From contig OY829843.1 in assembly GCA_963691885.1 (NCBI GenBank), positions 868,001 to 932,000 on the forward strand: DNA of 64,000 bases. Reading direction: 5' to 3'. The notes beneath the pieces were generated by a model, which worked only from the letters and a program-made list of their open reading frames with translations, was not told the DNA's origin and ran no database searches. This document shows, piece after piece, positions 54,977-62,105 of this stretch (positions within the stretch are counted from its first letter, which is position 1; each line of letters starts with the position of its first letter). A program made the translations under genes and the position numbers. The stretch comes from G963691885 sp963691885 (GTDB taxonomy: Bacteria > Pseudomonadota > Alphaproteobacteria > UBA8366 > Aestuariispiraceae).

Positions 54977-56761
54977 GTGGGCGAAACCGCTTCGGACAAC
55001 AATGCCGCGGAGACAATCGTCGAGTCCTCGGACGAAACCCTTTCGCCTGCCCTGACCGTAGACGTTGGCGTATCCGCGGATACGTCCACACCCGATCCCG
55101 TGACGGCGGAGGGCGAGATCGCGACGGCGGCCATTACTGCGGCAGGAGACCTCGCCTATACCTGGAACCTCGTTGACGACACCATCCAGTGGTTCGGAAA
55201 TGTTGAAACGATTTTTGGCACCAGCCCGAGCGCCATTGCCGTAAATGGCGAAAAATTCAATGAACGCATAAACATCGAAGATCTGTCCAAACGCCTGCAG
55301 AGTTTGAGTCAGCATCTGCAATCTGGTGATTTCTTCGACTGCGAATACAGGTTACGTCAGGACAATGGCAATTTTGTCTGGATCCACGACAAAGGCATGG
55401 TGGACGTTGATAGCCATGGCATTCCGGTGAGCCTGAACGGCGTCTTACGGATCGTAAATTCAAGAAAGCACCATGAAACTGTTCTGGAACAAAAGGCCAA
55501 TTTTGACGAACTGACCGGCCATCTGAACAGGACGCGAATACGGGAAGCTCTGCAAAGCGCCTTTGCCTATAACACCCGCTACAAAGTGCAAGGGGGTTAT
55601 CTGGCCATCGGCATAGACAAACTGGCGATGGTCAACGAGGGTTATGGCCCCAAGACAGCAGACGCGGTTATTGTCGGCATCGGCCATCGGATCGAGCGCT
55701 GCCTGCGGGTCACAGATCAAATTGGGCGCCTGGGAGGGGATCGATTTGGAATCGTGCTGAGCCAGTGTGATGAGAGCGGCATCAGAACGGCGGCGGAAAA
55801 ACTTCTGGACGACCTGCGCGGAGACCCGATTGAAACCCCAAGCGGTCCCATTCACGTGACCGTTTCAATAGGCGCGGTTGCTTTTCCGGGCATGATACAA
55901 ACAGCACATGAGGCGATGGCAGCCGGGGAATCTGCCCTGAACGCTGCCAAGGAAAATGGCCGAAACTGCTACACGCTCTATCAATTGTCCGAAGAACAAC
56001 GCAGCGTTCGCCGGGAAAGCATGGTTATAGGCGAGCAGATCATGCGGGCGCTGGAGGATGACCGGATTTTCTTTGCCTATCAACCTGTTGTCTACGCGGA
56101 CACAAAAGAAATATCCTATTACGAAACGCTTTTGCGGATGCGCGACCCAGACGGGAACCTTGTCAACGCCGGTGTTTTCATTCCGGTTGCCGAAAAGCTC
56201 GGCATGATGCGATTGCTGGACAGACGTGCACTCGAAATTGCCGTCGACGACCTTGTGAAACATCCCGATATAACACTGGCCCTCAATATCTCCGGATTGA
56301 CGGTGACGGACCAATCCTGGCTTCGCACCCTGGTCAGCCTTGTCAGCGGGCGACCGGAGCTTTCCAAGCGCTTGATTGTCGAAATCACAGAAACAGCCGC
56401 GCTGGAAGATTTCGAGGTGTCCGCCCGTTTTGTGACAGCGGTCCGGTCGCTTGGTTGCAAGGTGGCTCTGGATGATTTCGGGTCCGGCTACACCTCATTC
56501 CGACATATGAAAGCCCTGACCGTCGATGTCGTCAAAATTGATGGTGCCTTCATCAAGGATGTTGGACATAACAGGGATAATCTCTTGTTTGTCCGCACAC
56601 TTCTCGGCCTCGCAGACGGTTTCGGTCTGCAAACGGTCGCCGAATGCGTCGAGACAGAGGAAGAATGTCAGGTCGTTGAAGCCGAAGGTGCGGATTTCAT
56701 GCAGGGTTGGTTATACGGCAAACCGGAAATTGATCCCGATTGGCGCAAATCCGAGAACTAG
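54977..56761 (+). CDS. PAS-GGDEF-EAL protein, probable c-di-GMP phosphodiesterase
   Basis: A 594-residue soluble protein: acidic N-terminal 50 residues, PAS domain (about 58-165, ending EYRLRQDNGNFVWIHDKG then VLRIVNSRK), GGDEF (about 170-335) and EAL (about 350-590). The cyclase signature is GGDRF (253-257), with Glu replaced by Arg, so it is inactive as a cyclase. The EAL domain keeps the key residues: E383 in YYETLLRM, NISG, E469 in EITET, DDFGSG (499-504), K520 in VKIDG and Glu in AECVET. It should degrade c-di-GMP, possibly with GTP bound to the GGDEF site. GTG start at 54977 with AGGAG 5 nt upstream. Confidence 0.88.
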   Translation: MGETASDNNAAETIVESSDETLSPALTVDVGVSADTSTPDPVTAEGEIATAAITAAGDLAYTWNLVDDTIQWFGNVETIFGTSPSAIAVNGEKFNERINIEDLSKRLQSLSQHLQSGDFFDCEYRLRQDNGNFVWIHDKGMVDVDSHGIPVSLNGVLRIVNSRKHHETVLEQKANFDELTGHLNRTRIREALQSAFAYNTRYKVQGGYLAIGIDKLAMVNEGYGPKTADAVIVGIGHRIERCLRVTDQIGRLGGDRFGIVLSQCDESGIRTAAEKLLDDLRGDPIETPSGPIHVTVSIGAVAFPGMIQTAHEAMAAGESALNAAKENGRNCYTLYQLSEEQRSVRRESMVIGEQIMRALEDDRIFFAYQPVVYADTKEISYYETLLRMRDPDGNLVNAGVFIPVAEKLGMMRLLDRRALEIAVDDLVKHPDITLALNISGLTVTDQSWLRTLVSLVSGRPELSKRLIVEITETAALEDFEVSARFVTAVRSLGCKVALDDFGSGYTSFRHMKALTVDVVKIDGAFIKDVGHNRDNLLFVRTLLGLADGFGLQTVAECVETEEECQVVEAEGADFMQGWLYGKPEIDPDWRKSEN

Positions 56762-56797
56762 ATTTTCTGGCGTAGCGTCATACGCATACGGGTTGCT

Positions 56798-57415
56798 TTA
56801 GTCTTTCGGCTTTTCCATCGCTGCCAACTGACGCTGCATCGCATCAAGCTGCTTTTGCAAAGCATCAATCTGGCTATCGGCGGAAGATTGTGCATCGCCT
56901 GAGGCAGGTGATTTCTCAGCCGGTTTCTGACCTGCTTGCGCTTCATGTTCTCCAAATGGCGAGAAGAAATGCATGGCCCGTTCAAACATGGCCATGTTCT
57001 GTTTACTCATTTCCTCAAAACCGTTGAATGGAAAAACAGTCCCGAATGTGTCTTCCATATAGGTGCGCATCTTTTCACGATTTTCAGTAAACGACTGCAT
57101 CGACACATCGAGGTAACGCGGCAACAACATGGTTTGCATATTGTCACCGTAAAAGCTGATCAGGTGACGCAGAAAACCGATCGGCAAAAGGCTTTGCCCC
57201 TTGGATTCCTCTTCAACGATGATCTGGGTCAGAACGGATCGTGTTATGTCTTCACCGGTCTTGGCATCATAGACAACAAAATCGACATCATCTTTCACCA
57301 TCTGACAGAGGTGATCGAGGGTCACATAGCTGCTCGACGCCGTGTTATAAAGCCGTCGATTGGCGTATTTCTTGATCGTGACCACTTCATTTTCTTCGGC
57401 AGCGTCTGCAGACAT
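56798..57415 (-). CDS. phaR: Polyhydroxyalkanoate synthesis repressor PhaR
   Basis: A 205-residue regulator that binds DNA at TGC-rich sites and also binds PHB itself, so it is titrated off DNA when granules form. It carries the N-terminal PHB accumulation regulatory domains: TIKKYANRRLYNTASSSYVTLDHL, MVKDDVDFVVYDAKTGEDITRSVL and ESKGQSLLPIGFLRHLI (parts quoted). The C-terminus has a coiled coil (DSQIDALQKQLDAMQRQLAAM). ATG 57415 has GAGG 7 nt upstream. It is divergent from the PHB synthase genes. Confidence 0.95.
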   Translation of the reverse strand: MSADAAEENEVVTIKKYANRRLYNTASSSYVTLDHLCQMVKDDVDFVVYDAKTGEDITRSVLTQIIVEEESKGQSLLPIGFLRHLISFYGDNMQTMLLPRYLDVSMQSFTENREKMRTYMEDTFGTVFPFNGFEEMSKQNMAMFERAMHFFSPFGEHEAQAGQKPAEKSPASGDAQSSADSQIDALQKQLDAMQRQLAAMEKPKD

Positions 57416-57584
57416 TCTACAACCTCGCAACTGGGGCAAATGGTACCAATTGGATACTTCTTGCTCTCTTCAATGGATCTGGCGGGGATTGACCGGACAA
57501 ACCGGCGGGCCCGTTGCTCTGCCATTTCTGCCCGTGTTTTCTTCACCCGGACTTTCTCCAATATCAGATGAAATGGGCTACGCC

Positions 57585-57617
57585 AAGCAGGTGCAGCAAA
57601 ATGAACGCTGCGCAAAG
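57585..57617. promoter_or_regulatory. TGC/GCA-rich cluster between phaR and the phaC operon (candidate PhaR site)
   Basis: Six TGC or GCA trinucleotides occur within about 30 bp (GCAGGTGCAGCA, then GCTGCGCAA). PhaR homologues bind TGC-rich sites near pha genes, and this cluster lies in the divergent phaR/pha promoter region. Binding is inference. Confidence 0.35.
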
Positions 57618-57655
57618 ATCCACAAATAGGCTCGGATTCCGGCCCTCTCCAGTGA

Positions 57656-57685
57656 TTGCAGGGACTCGTACCTTCGATTTATACT
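57656..57685 (+). promoter_or_regulatory. Candidate promoter of the PhaE-like/phaC genes
   Basis: A -35-like TTGCAG (57656-57661) is separated by 18 bp from a strong -10 TATACT (57680-57685). The transcription start would fall at about 57692, exactly the ATG of the small coiled-coil gene, which has no SD. A leaderless mRNA is suggested. Confidence 0.45.
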
Positions 57686-57691
57686 CATCCC

Positions 57692-58045
57692 ATGACCGAG
57701 CCACCGGATTATCAGGATCTCACCCAGCGTTACATGGCCCTTTGGCAGGACCATATGTCAAATGCCGCCTCGGATCCCGCCACGGCTGAGGCCATGGCCC
57801 GTATGATGACAGGCTGGCAAACGCTGTTTGGCCAGATGATGCAGCCCCCGACCACCACGGCGGAAAGCGGAGAACGGAACAGTGACGGTACAGAAACGGG
57901 CCAGGCTGGGCCCTCGTCCCCTGCCGCTGCATCTGGCAGCACCGATGAGCTTGTACGCGACCTCAATCGCCGCATTGCCGTTCTTGAGGACCGGGTCGCA
58001 TCACTCGAAGCAGAGCTTCAATCTATTCGACCCAAATCTGTTTAA
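57692..58045 (+). CDS. Small PHA synthase-associated (PhaE-like) coiled-coil protein
   Basis: A 117-residue protein. The N-terminal half is helical (YQDLTQRYMALWQDHMSN ... ARMMTGWQTLFGQMM), resembling the start of class III PHA synthase accessory subunits. The C-terminal end is a heptad coiled coil (DELVRDLNRRIAVLEDRVA). No SD is seen; the ATG coincides with a predicted transcription start. Its last 164 nt overlap the phaC gene in another frame. Function as a PhaC partner is inferred from position and architecture. Confidence 0.65.
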   Translation: MTEPPDYQDLTQRYMALWQDHMSNAASDPATAEAMARMMTGWQTLFGQMMQPPTTTAESGERNSDGTETGQAGPSSPAAASGSTDELVRDLNRRIAVLEDRVASLEAELQSIRPKSV

Positions 58046-59222
58046 GTCTGGCGGTTTTGGCGGCGCTGGTTTTGATCCAACCGCCGGGCCACAGGCGCTT
58101 TTCGCCCAAACACTTCAGGCCGGTCTGTTTGCAACCCTGGACAGCTTTAAACCAGATTTCAGCACCGTTATGCCGGAGCTGGACAAAGCTGACATGGGCG
58201 ACCTGACAAGGGAGATCGATGCTACCTTCCGCTCAAGCCTCAACCGCATGCTTACAGGGATCGCTGCCTATCAACATCATCCATTCCAGCGACCAGAGAG
58301 CCAACGCCCTGTCATCTGGTCGGAAGGGACCACCAGTCTGACGGCTTTTTCGGAAAACCAGAGTGCAAGGCCGGTTCTTGTCATCCCTTCATTGATAAAC
58401 CGGGCCTATATCATGGACCTCCTGCCGGATCTTAGCTTTTGCGAAAGCCTGACCGAGCAGGGCCTTGCCCCCTATCTCGTGGACTGGGCCGCCCCCGGGC
58501 CTGATGAGCAGGCGTTCGACCTGACGGATTATGTCAAACGGCTGGATCGAATGCTGGATCTTTTAAGACAGAGACATAAGCAGCCGGTGTCGCTTGTCGG
58601 GTATTGCATGGGTGGCCTTCTTGCCCTGCCACTTGCCCTTCGACATCAGGATGCGGTCAACCAGATGGTTCTGCTGGCGACACCATGGGATTTTCATACG
58701 GAATACCCGGGTCAGGGACAACAGATGAAATCCTTGTTGGAACTGTGCGAGCCCGTGATGGGGTTCTTTGGGAACCTGCCAATCGATCTGATCCAGGCCC
58801 TGTTCGCCTCTCTAGACCCGCTTATGGCTTACCGAAAATTTCAGGCTTTTGCGGATCAGGATCCCGACAGCGAAACCACCCGGCGTTTCGTCGCCCTGGA
58901 GGATTGGTTGAACGATGGGGTTCCGCTGACCTGCAATGTTGCAAGAGAGGCGCTCGGTCAATGGTATGGCGACAATGCGCCCATCAAACGGGCCTGGAAA
59001 ATTGATGGTGATACAGTTGATCCATCAGAGTATCAGGGCGAAACACTTGTTGTCATTCCGACCAATGACCGCATCGTCCCGCCGCGCAGCGCCCTCGCGA
59101 TTACAGAAAGCCTTTCAGACGTGCGCCTGATGCGCCCACAACTTGGCCATATCGGGATGATGTCCAGCGCGGGCGCCCATTCCCTCTGGAAAAAACTCGG
59201 GGCCTTTCTAAACCCGTCTTAG
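57882..59222 (+). CDS. phaC: PHA/PHB synthase (PhaC-like), class III-type
   Basis: A 446-residue alpha/beta-fold polymerase that makes polyhydroxybutyrate from 3-hydroxybutyryl-CoA. The catalytic Cys is in the lipase-like box GYCMGG (C242), the Asp in PTNDRIVPP (D396) and the His in LGHIGMM (H423). VLVIPSLINRAYIMDLLP and LVDWAAPGP are typical. The N-terminal LGPRPLPLHLAA block is shared with alphaproteobacterial relatives. It lies before the stop of the upstream gene, so the GTG at 57882 (GGAG 9 nt upstream) is favoured even though it overlaps that gene by 164 nt. No downstream start would keep the block. A depolymerase-type activity is an alternative. Confidence 0.85.
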   Translation: MTVQKRARLGPRPLPLHLAAPMSLYATSIAALPFLRTGSHHSKQSFNLFDPNLFKSGGFGGAGFDPTAGPQALFAQTLQAGLFATLDSFKPDFSTVMPELDKADMGDLTREIDATFRSSLNRMLTGIAAYQHHPFQRPESQRPVIWSEGTTSLTAFSENQSARPVLVIPSLINRAYIMDLLPDLSFCESLTEQGLAPYLVDWAAPGPDEQAFDLTDYVKRLDRMLDLLRQRHKQPVSLVGYCMGGLLALPLALRHQDAVNQMVLLATPWDFHTEYPGQGQQMKSLLELCEPVMGFFGNLPIDLIQALFASLDPLMAYRKFQAFADQDPDSETTRRFVALEDWLNDGVPLTCNVAREALGQWYGDNAPIKRAWKIDGDTVDPSEYQGETLVVIPTNDRIVPPRSALAITESLSDVRLMRPQLGHIGMMSSAGAHSLWKKLGAFLNPS

Positions 59223-59303
59223 CGCTTGTAAGGCACCCAGTTCTCACCATCTATGCTGCGAGATTTCGTGCGATTGAGCAGGATCAATTACAGCGCGGAT
59301 TGA

Positions 59304-59332
59304 TTGAGAAATACACTACGCCTCTATATAGT
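59304..59332 (+). promoter_or_regulatory. Sigma-70-type promoter of phaA
   Basis: TTGAGA (59304-59309), a 17-bp spacer and TATAGT (59327-59332) lie 79 nt before the phaA ATG. This gives phaA its own start, separate from phaC. Confidence 0.6.
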
Positions 59333-59410
59333 CCCGACCCAAGGCGGCAGACCATCTGGCGCTTCGTCGAAGATCAGGCCGAAGATGCCTATAGAACGAA
59401 GGAGAGTTTT

Positions 59411-60586
59411 ATGACTGAAGTTGTTATCGCCAGTGCCGCCAGGACCCCGGTTGGGTCATTCAGCGGCGCACTGAGCGGCGTTTCCGCGGCCTATCTGGGC
59501 GCTGTTGCCATTAAAGAGGCCCTCGCCCGCGCCGGTGTTGCACCGGAAGATGTGGATGAAGCGATCCTGGGGCAGGTTCTGACCGCTGGTGCAGGTCAGA
59601 ATGCTGCACGTCAGGCTGCTATGGAAGCCGGGATCCCGCATGAAAAGACAGCCTATAACGTCAACCAGCTTTGCGGTTCCGGTCTGCGCACAGTAGCCAT
59701 CGGCGCCCAGGCGATCATGTCTGGTGACAGCAAGATCGTGGTAACCGGCGGTCAGGAAAGCATGAGCCAGGCCCCCCACGTCGCCCATCTGCGGAACGGC
59801 CAGAAAATGGGCGATCTGAAATTCGTCGACAGCATGATCCGTGACGGATTGTGGTGTGCCTTCAACGGCTACCACATGGGAACCACGGCGGAGAACGTGG
59901 CCCGCCAGTGGCAGCTGACCCGGGACGAGCAAGACGAGTTTGCCGCCAGCTCCCAGCAGAAAGCTGAAGCCGCCCAGAAAGCAGGCAAGTTTGAAGCAGA
60001 GCTGGCCCCGGTCACAATCAAGACCCGTAAGGGCGAGATTGTTGTTTCGGAAGACGAGTATCCGAAACATGGCACGACCGTTGAAACCCTGGCAAAGCTG
60101 CGTCCGGCCTTCGATAAGGAAGGAACTGTTACAGCCGGCAATGCATCGGGCATCAATGACGGTGCCGCCGCCATCGTGATCATGAGCGGTGACGAGGCCA
60201 AAGCCCGTGGCGTTGCCCCGATGGCCCGCATCGCTTCCTTCGCGACAGTTGGTGTAGACCCTGCGATCATGGGGACCGGCCCCATCCCGTCTTCCCGCGC
60301 CGCCCTTGCGAAAGCGGGTTGGTCGGTTGATGACCTCGAACTGGTTGAAGCGAACGAGGCATTTGCCGCCCAGGCCCTTGCAGTGAACAAGGATATGGGC
60401 TGGGATCCGTCGATTGTTAACGTCAATGGCGGCGCAATCGCCCTTGGGCACCCGATTGGTGCTTCCGGCGGCCGCGTTCTGACCACATTGCTTCACGAAA
60501 TGGAAAAACGGGATGCCAAAAAAGGCCTCGCGACGCTTTGCATTGGCGGCGGCATGGGTGTCGCTATGTGTATCGAACGCGACTGA
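59411..60586 (+). CDS. phaA: Acetyl-CoA acetyltransferase (beta-ketothiolase)
   Basis: A 391-residue biosynthetic thiolase joining two acetyl-CoA into acetoacetyl-CoA, the first step of PHB synthesis. Motifs: NQLCGSGLRTVAIGAQAI with the acyl-accepting Cys near residue 89, ANEAFAAQALAVN, GGAIALGHPIGASGGR with the catalytic His, and CIGGGMGVAM with the second Cys. ATG at 59411 follows AAGGAG; an open extension to 59300 is rejected on SD and family length. No phaB (acetoacetyl-CoA reductase) gene is next to it in this window. Confidence 0.97.
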   Translation: MTEVVIASAARTPVGSFSGALSGVSAAYLGAVAIKEALARAGVAPEDVDEAILGQVLTAGAGQNAARQAAMEAGIPHEKTAYNVNQLCGSGLRTVAIGAQAIMSGDSKIVVTGGQESMSQAPHVAHLRNGQKMGDLKFVDSMIRDGLWCAFNGYHMGTTAENVARQWQLTRDEQDEFAASSQQKAEAAQKAGKFEAELAPVTIKTRKGEIVVSEDEYPKHGTTVETLAKLRPAFDKEGTVTAGNASGINDGAAAIVIMSGDEAKARGVAPMARIASFATVGVDPAIMGTGPIPSSRAALAKAGWSVDDLELVEANEAFAAQALAVNKDMGWDPSIVNVNGGAIALGHPIGASGGRVLTTLLHEMEKRDAKKGLATLCIGGGMGVAMCIERD

Positions 60587-60609
60587 TTCCGAAATTTCCT
60601 GAATTTTGC

Positions 60610-60641
60610 AAAAAACCCCGTCCTCGTGACGGGGTTTTTTC
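60610..60641 (+). terminator. Rho-independent terminator of phaA
   Basis: AACCCCGTC pairs with GACGGGGTT around a short loop and is followed by a run of T (60635-60640). The A-tract on the 5' side makes it usable in both directions. Confidence 0.92.
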
Positions 60642-60879
60642 TATGCCCTGTCGATGAACCAAAAAGGCGCAGCGCAAGATCGATCAATTCGCAGGCGCGG
60701 TAACCGCTCAATTCCCCATCAATTCCTGCCTCAAAAATCAGCTTATGCATTAAGAAAAAGCAAATTGTTAGGAATTTTCACATTTTTGCATTGCACAATT
60801 GACAGATTTTGAGGCAATCAAAAAAATCGAAAAAACTTAAGAAAACCCTTGATTGTCAATGTTCTTAATGCCATATTGT
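60641..60879. other. Intergenic region between phaA terminator and the candidate sRNA
   Basis: No gene is supported. The segment 60770-60850 is AT-rich. It holds TTGCATTGCACAA (60786-60798, TGCA-T-TGCA dyad), a TGC-rich candidate PhaR box directly abutting a TTGACA (60799-60804). A further promoter-like pair is TTGATT (60849-60854) and CATATT (60872-60877) with a 17-bp spacer, which would start transcription near 60884. Promoter calls are weak. Confidence 0.4.
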
Positions 60880-60916
60880 GCATCGCAACATGCCCTGCCT
60901 AAACATGTTGCGATGC
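60880..60916. repeat. 13-bp perfect inverted repeat at the 5' side of the candidate sRNA
   Basis: GCATCGCAACATG (60880-60892) and CATGTTGCGATGC (60904-60916) are perfect inverted copies around an 11-nt loop. In RNA this stem excludes the UUCG hairpin because both use 60912-60916. In DNA the arms are TGC/GCA-rich and could be an operator. Confidence 0.7.
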
Positions 60917-60965
60917 GAAAGTGTTCGCACTTGCGCATCTCTTTAGGCGTTTCCTCCCTGAACTT

Positions 60966-60994
60966 GGGCCGCGCATGTCGCGGCCTTTTTTTTT
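60966..60994 (+). terminator. Rho-independent terminator of the candidate sRNA
   Basis: A 7-bp GC stem (GGCCGCG/CGCGGCC) with a 5-nt loop is followed by nine consecutive T (60986-60994). No gene on the plus strand ends here, which itself indicates an unannotated transcript. Confidence 0.9.
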
Positions 60995-61126
60995 GGGTAA
61001 TCCACGAGTGTTGGACGACAACTGATATCAGGCAAAGAATGGCCTGAATGCAGAAAGTATGTCAGACACACCAAGGGGCCCCGGCGCGTGCGGGTTATTT
61101 AAGGGCGGAAATTTACGGAAATCAGA

Positions 61127-61618
61127 TCAGGTAACGATCCAGTCGCCCTGGTCGGTACGGCAGGCTGTTTGAACGGTCTCAACCGTTTCACCGGACACAT
61201 TAACCGTCGTCTTGTAGTCGCGACACAGACGACCGTCTGCTGCCATAAAAGTGCGGGTGGAGACAACATTGCCACTGTTACCGCTATCAGGGTTCACCCA
61301 AGACACCCCTTCACCAGGCGCCTTATTGGTCAGCGCGTCATATGCGCTGCTTTCCATGGCCCGCTTGTCGGCCTGCGTCATGCGGTCAGCCAGATAATAG
61401 CCCCCGACGGCACCACCAGCGGCACCCACGGCCAAACCAATCAATTGCCCTGAACCGGATCCGAACAATTCGTAACCAAGCAAACCGCCAACCACGGCAC
61501 CACCAACGGCACCAATGGCCAGTTTGTCATCGCGGTCCAAGGATCCAGACGCCGTACAGCCGGTTACCGTCAGCGCAAGCGCTGCTGCTACACCAGTCAT
61601 TTTCAGGGAGTATTTCAT
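61127..61618 (-). CDS. Glycine-zipper lipoprotein (surface antigen-like, 17 kDa family)
   Basis: A 163-residue outer membrane lipoprotein. The signal has a lipobox LTVTGC (about residues 17-22). A glycine-zipper region follows (IGAVGGAVVGGLLGYELFG and GLAVGAAGGAVGGYYLADRM). The C-terminal domain (VSWVNPDSGNSGNVVSTRTF ... LCRDYKTTVNVSGETVETV, parts quoted) resembles the 17-kDa surface antigen/RT0821 family. I chose ATG 61618, preceded by AGGAAG; the frame stays open upstream to 61717 without support. The role is probably envelope structure. Confidence 0.88.
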   Translation of the reverse strand: MKYSLKMTGVAAALALTVTGCTASGSLDRDDKLAIGAVGGAVVGGLLGYELFGSGSGQLIGLAVGAAGGAVGGYYLADRMTQADKRAMESSAYDALTNKAPGEGVSWVNPDSGNSGNVVSTRTFMAADGRLCRDYKTTVNVSGETVETVQTACRTDQGDWIVT

Positions 61619-61738
61619 CGGATTCTTCCTGTGTGCTGTCATTTCTTGTTCAGCCTCGACAGAGGCAGTTGTAACCGAATTGCCAACCATGCAACCATTC
61701 TGGTGCGGTTTTAACACTTCTCACGATGGTATTAATAC

Positions 61739-62098
61739 ATGAATTTACTAAAACTTTCTATTCTTTATTACAAAATCAATGAATCCAACCAAGTAACCGG
61801 CGCATTTCTGCTTTTTATAGTTGCGGCATTCATGGTGACTGGCTGTGCCCCGAAAGTGGAACAGGCCCAGCCGTCCCGCTGGATAAAGCCAGGGACCTTA
61901 CCCGACAAATGGCCGCTGGATCGCAAGATCTGCCTTGATCGCGCAGACCGGCTGACCGCCTCCGATCCCGGTGCTGTCTCTGCCGCGCCGAAGAGCACCA
62001 ACAGCACGCGGGCGACACTCGACCGGATACAGAGCCAGAATCTGGTGAAGCAACAGTTTGAGATCTGCATGCGGCAGCTGGGCTATATCCGCCGCTGA
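61739..62098 (+). CDS. Small putative lipoprotein, unknown function
   Basis: A 119-residue protein with a hydrophobic segment (about 20-35) ending in a lipobox-like MVTGC, so the mature part starts at Cys36. The mature region contains DRKICLDRADRLTASDP and a C-terminal QFEICMRQLGYIRR; two cysteines could form a disulfide. The 20-residue N-terminal stretch before the hydrophobic core is long for a signal, so the true start may be internal. It is convergent with the mutase gene. Not recognised beyond 'putative lipoprotein'. Confidence 0.6.
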   Translation: MNLLKLSILYYKINESNQVTGAFLLFIVAAFMVTGCAPKVEQAQPSRWIKPGTLPDKWPLDRKICLDRADRLTASDPGAVSAAPKSTNSTRATLDRIQSQNLVKQQFEICMRQLGYIRR

Positions 62099-62105
62099 AT
62101 GCCGT

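Larger units (their letters stand above)
60880..60994 (+). ncRNA. Candidate small regulatory RNA, alpha-r8/MmgR-like
   Basis: No protein is encoded, but the RNA would fold well. A hairpin at 60912-60939 has 11 bp with one mismatch and a UUCG tetraloop (GATGCG/CGCATC outer stem, AAGTG/CACTT inner stem). An unpaired region with UUUCCUCCCU (60950-60959) follows, complementary to SD sequences. A classical terminator closes it: GGCCGCG (60967-60973) / CGCGGCC (60979-60985) plus nine T. As I recall, this 10-nt unpaired motif between two hairpins defines the alphaproteobacterial alpha-r8 family, including MmgR of Sinorhizobium, which affects PHB granules. The 5' end is uncertain, either near 60884 or nearer 60908. 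Family identity rests on memory of the motif. Confidence 0.65.

Noticed and set aside
60880..60994. SRP RNA, 6S RNA or tmRNA
   Set aside because: Too short and lacks the conserved loops of these RNAs; the UUUCCUCCCU motif points elsewhere.
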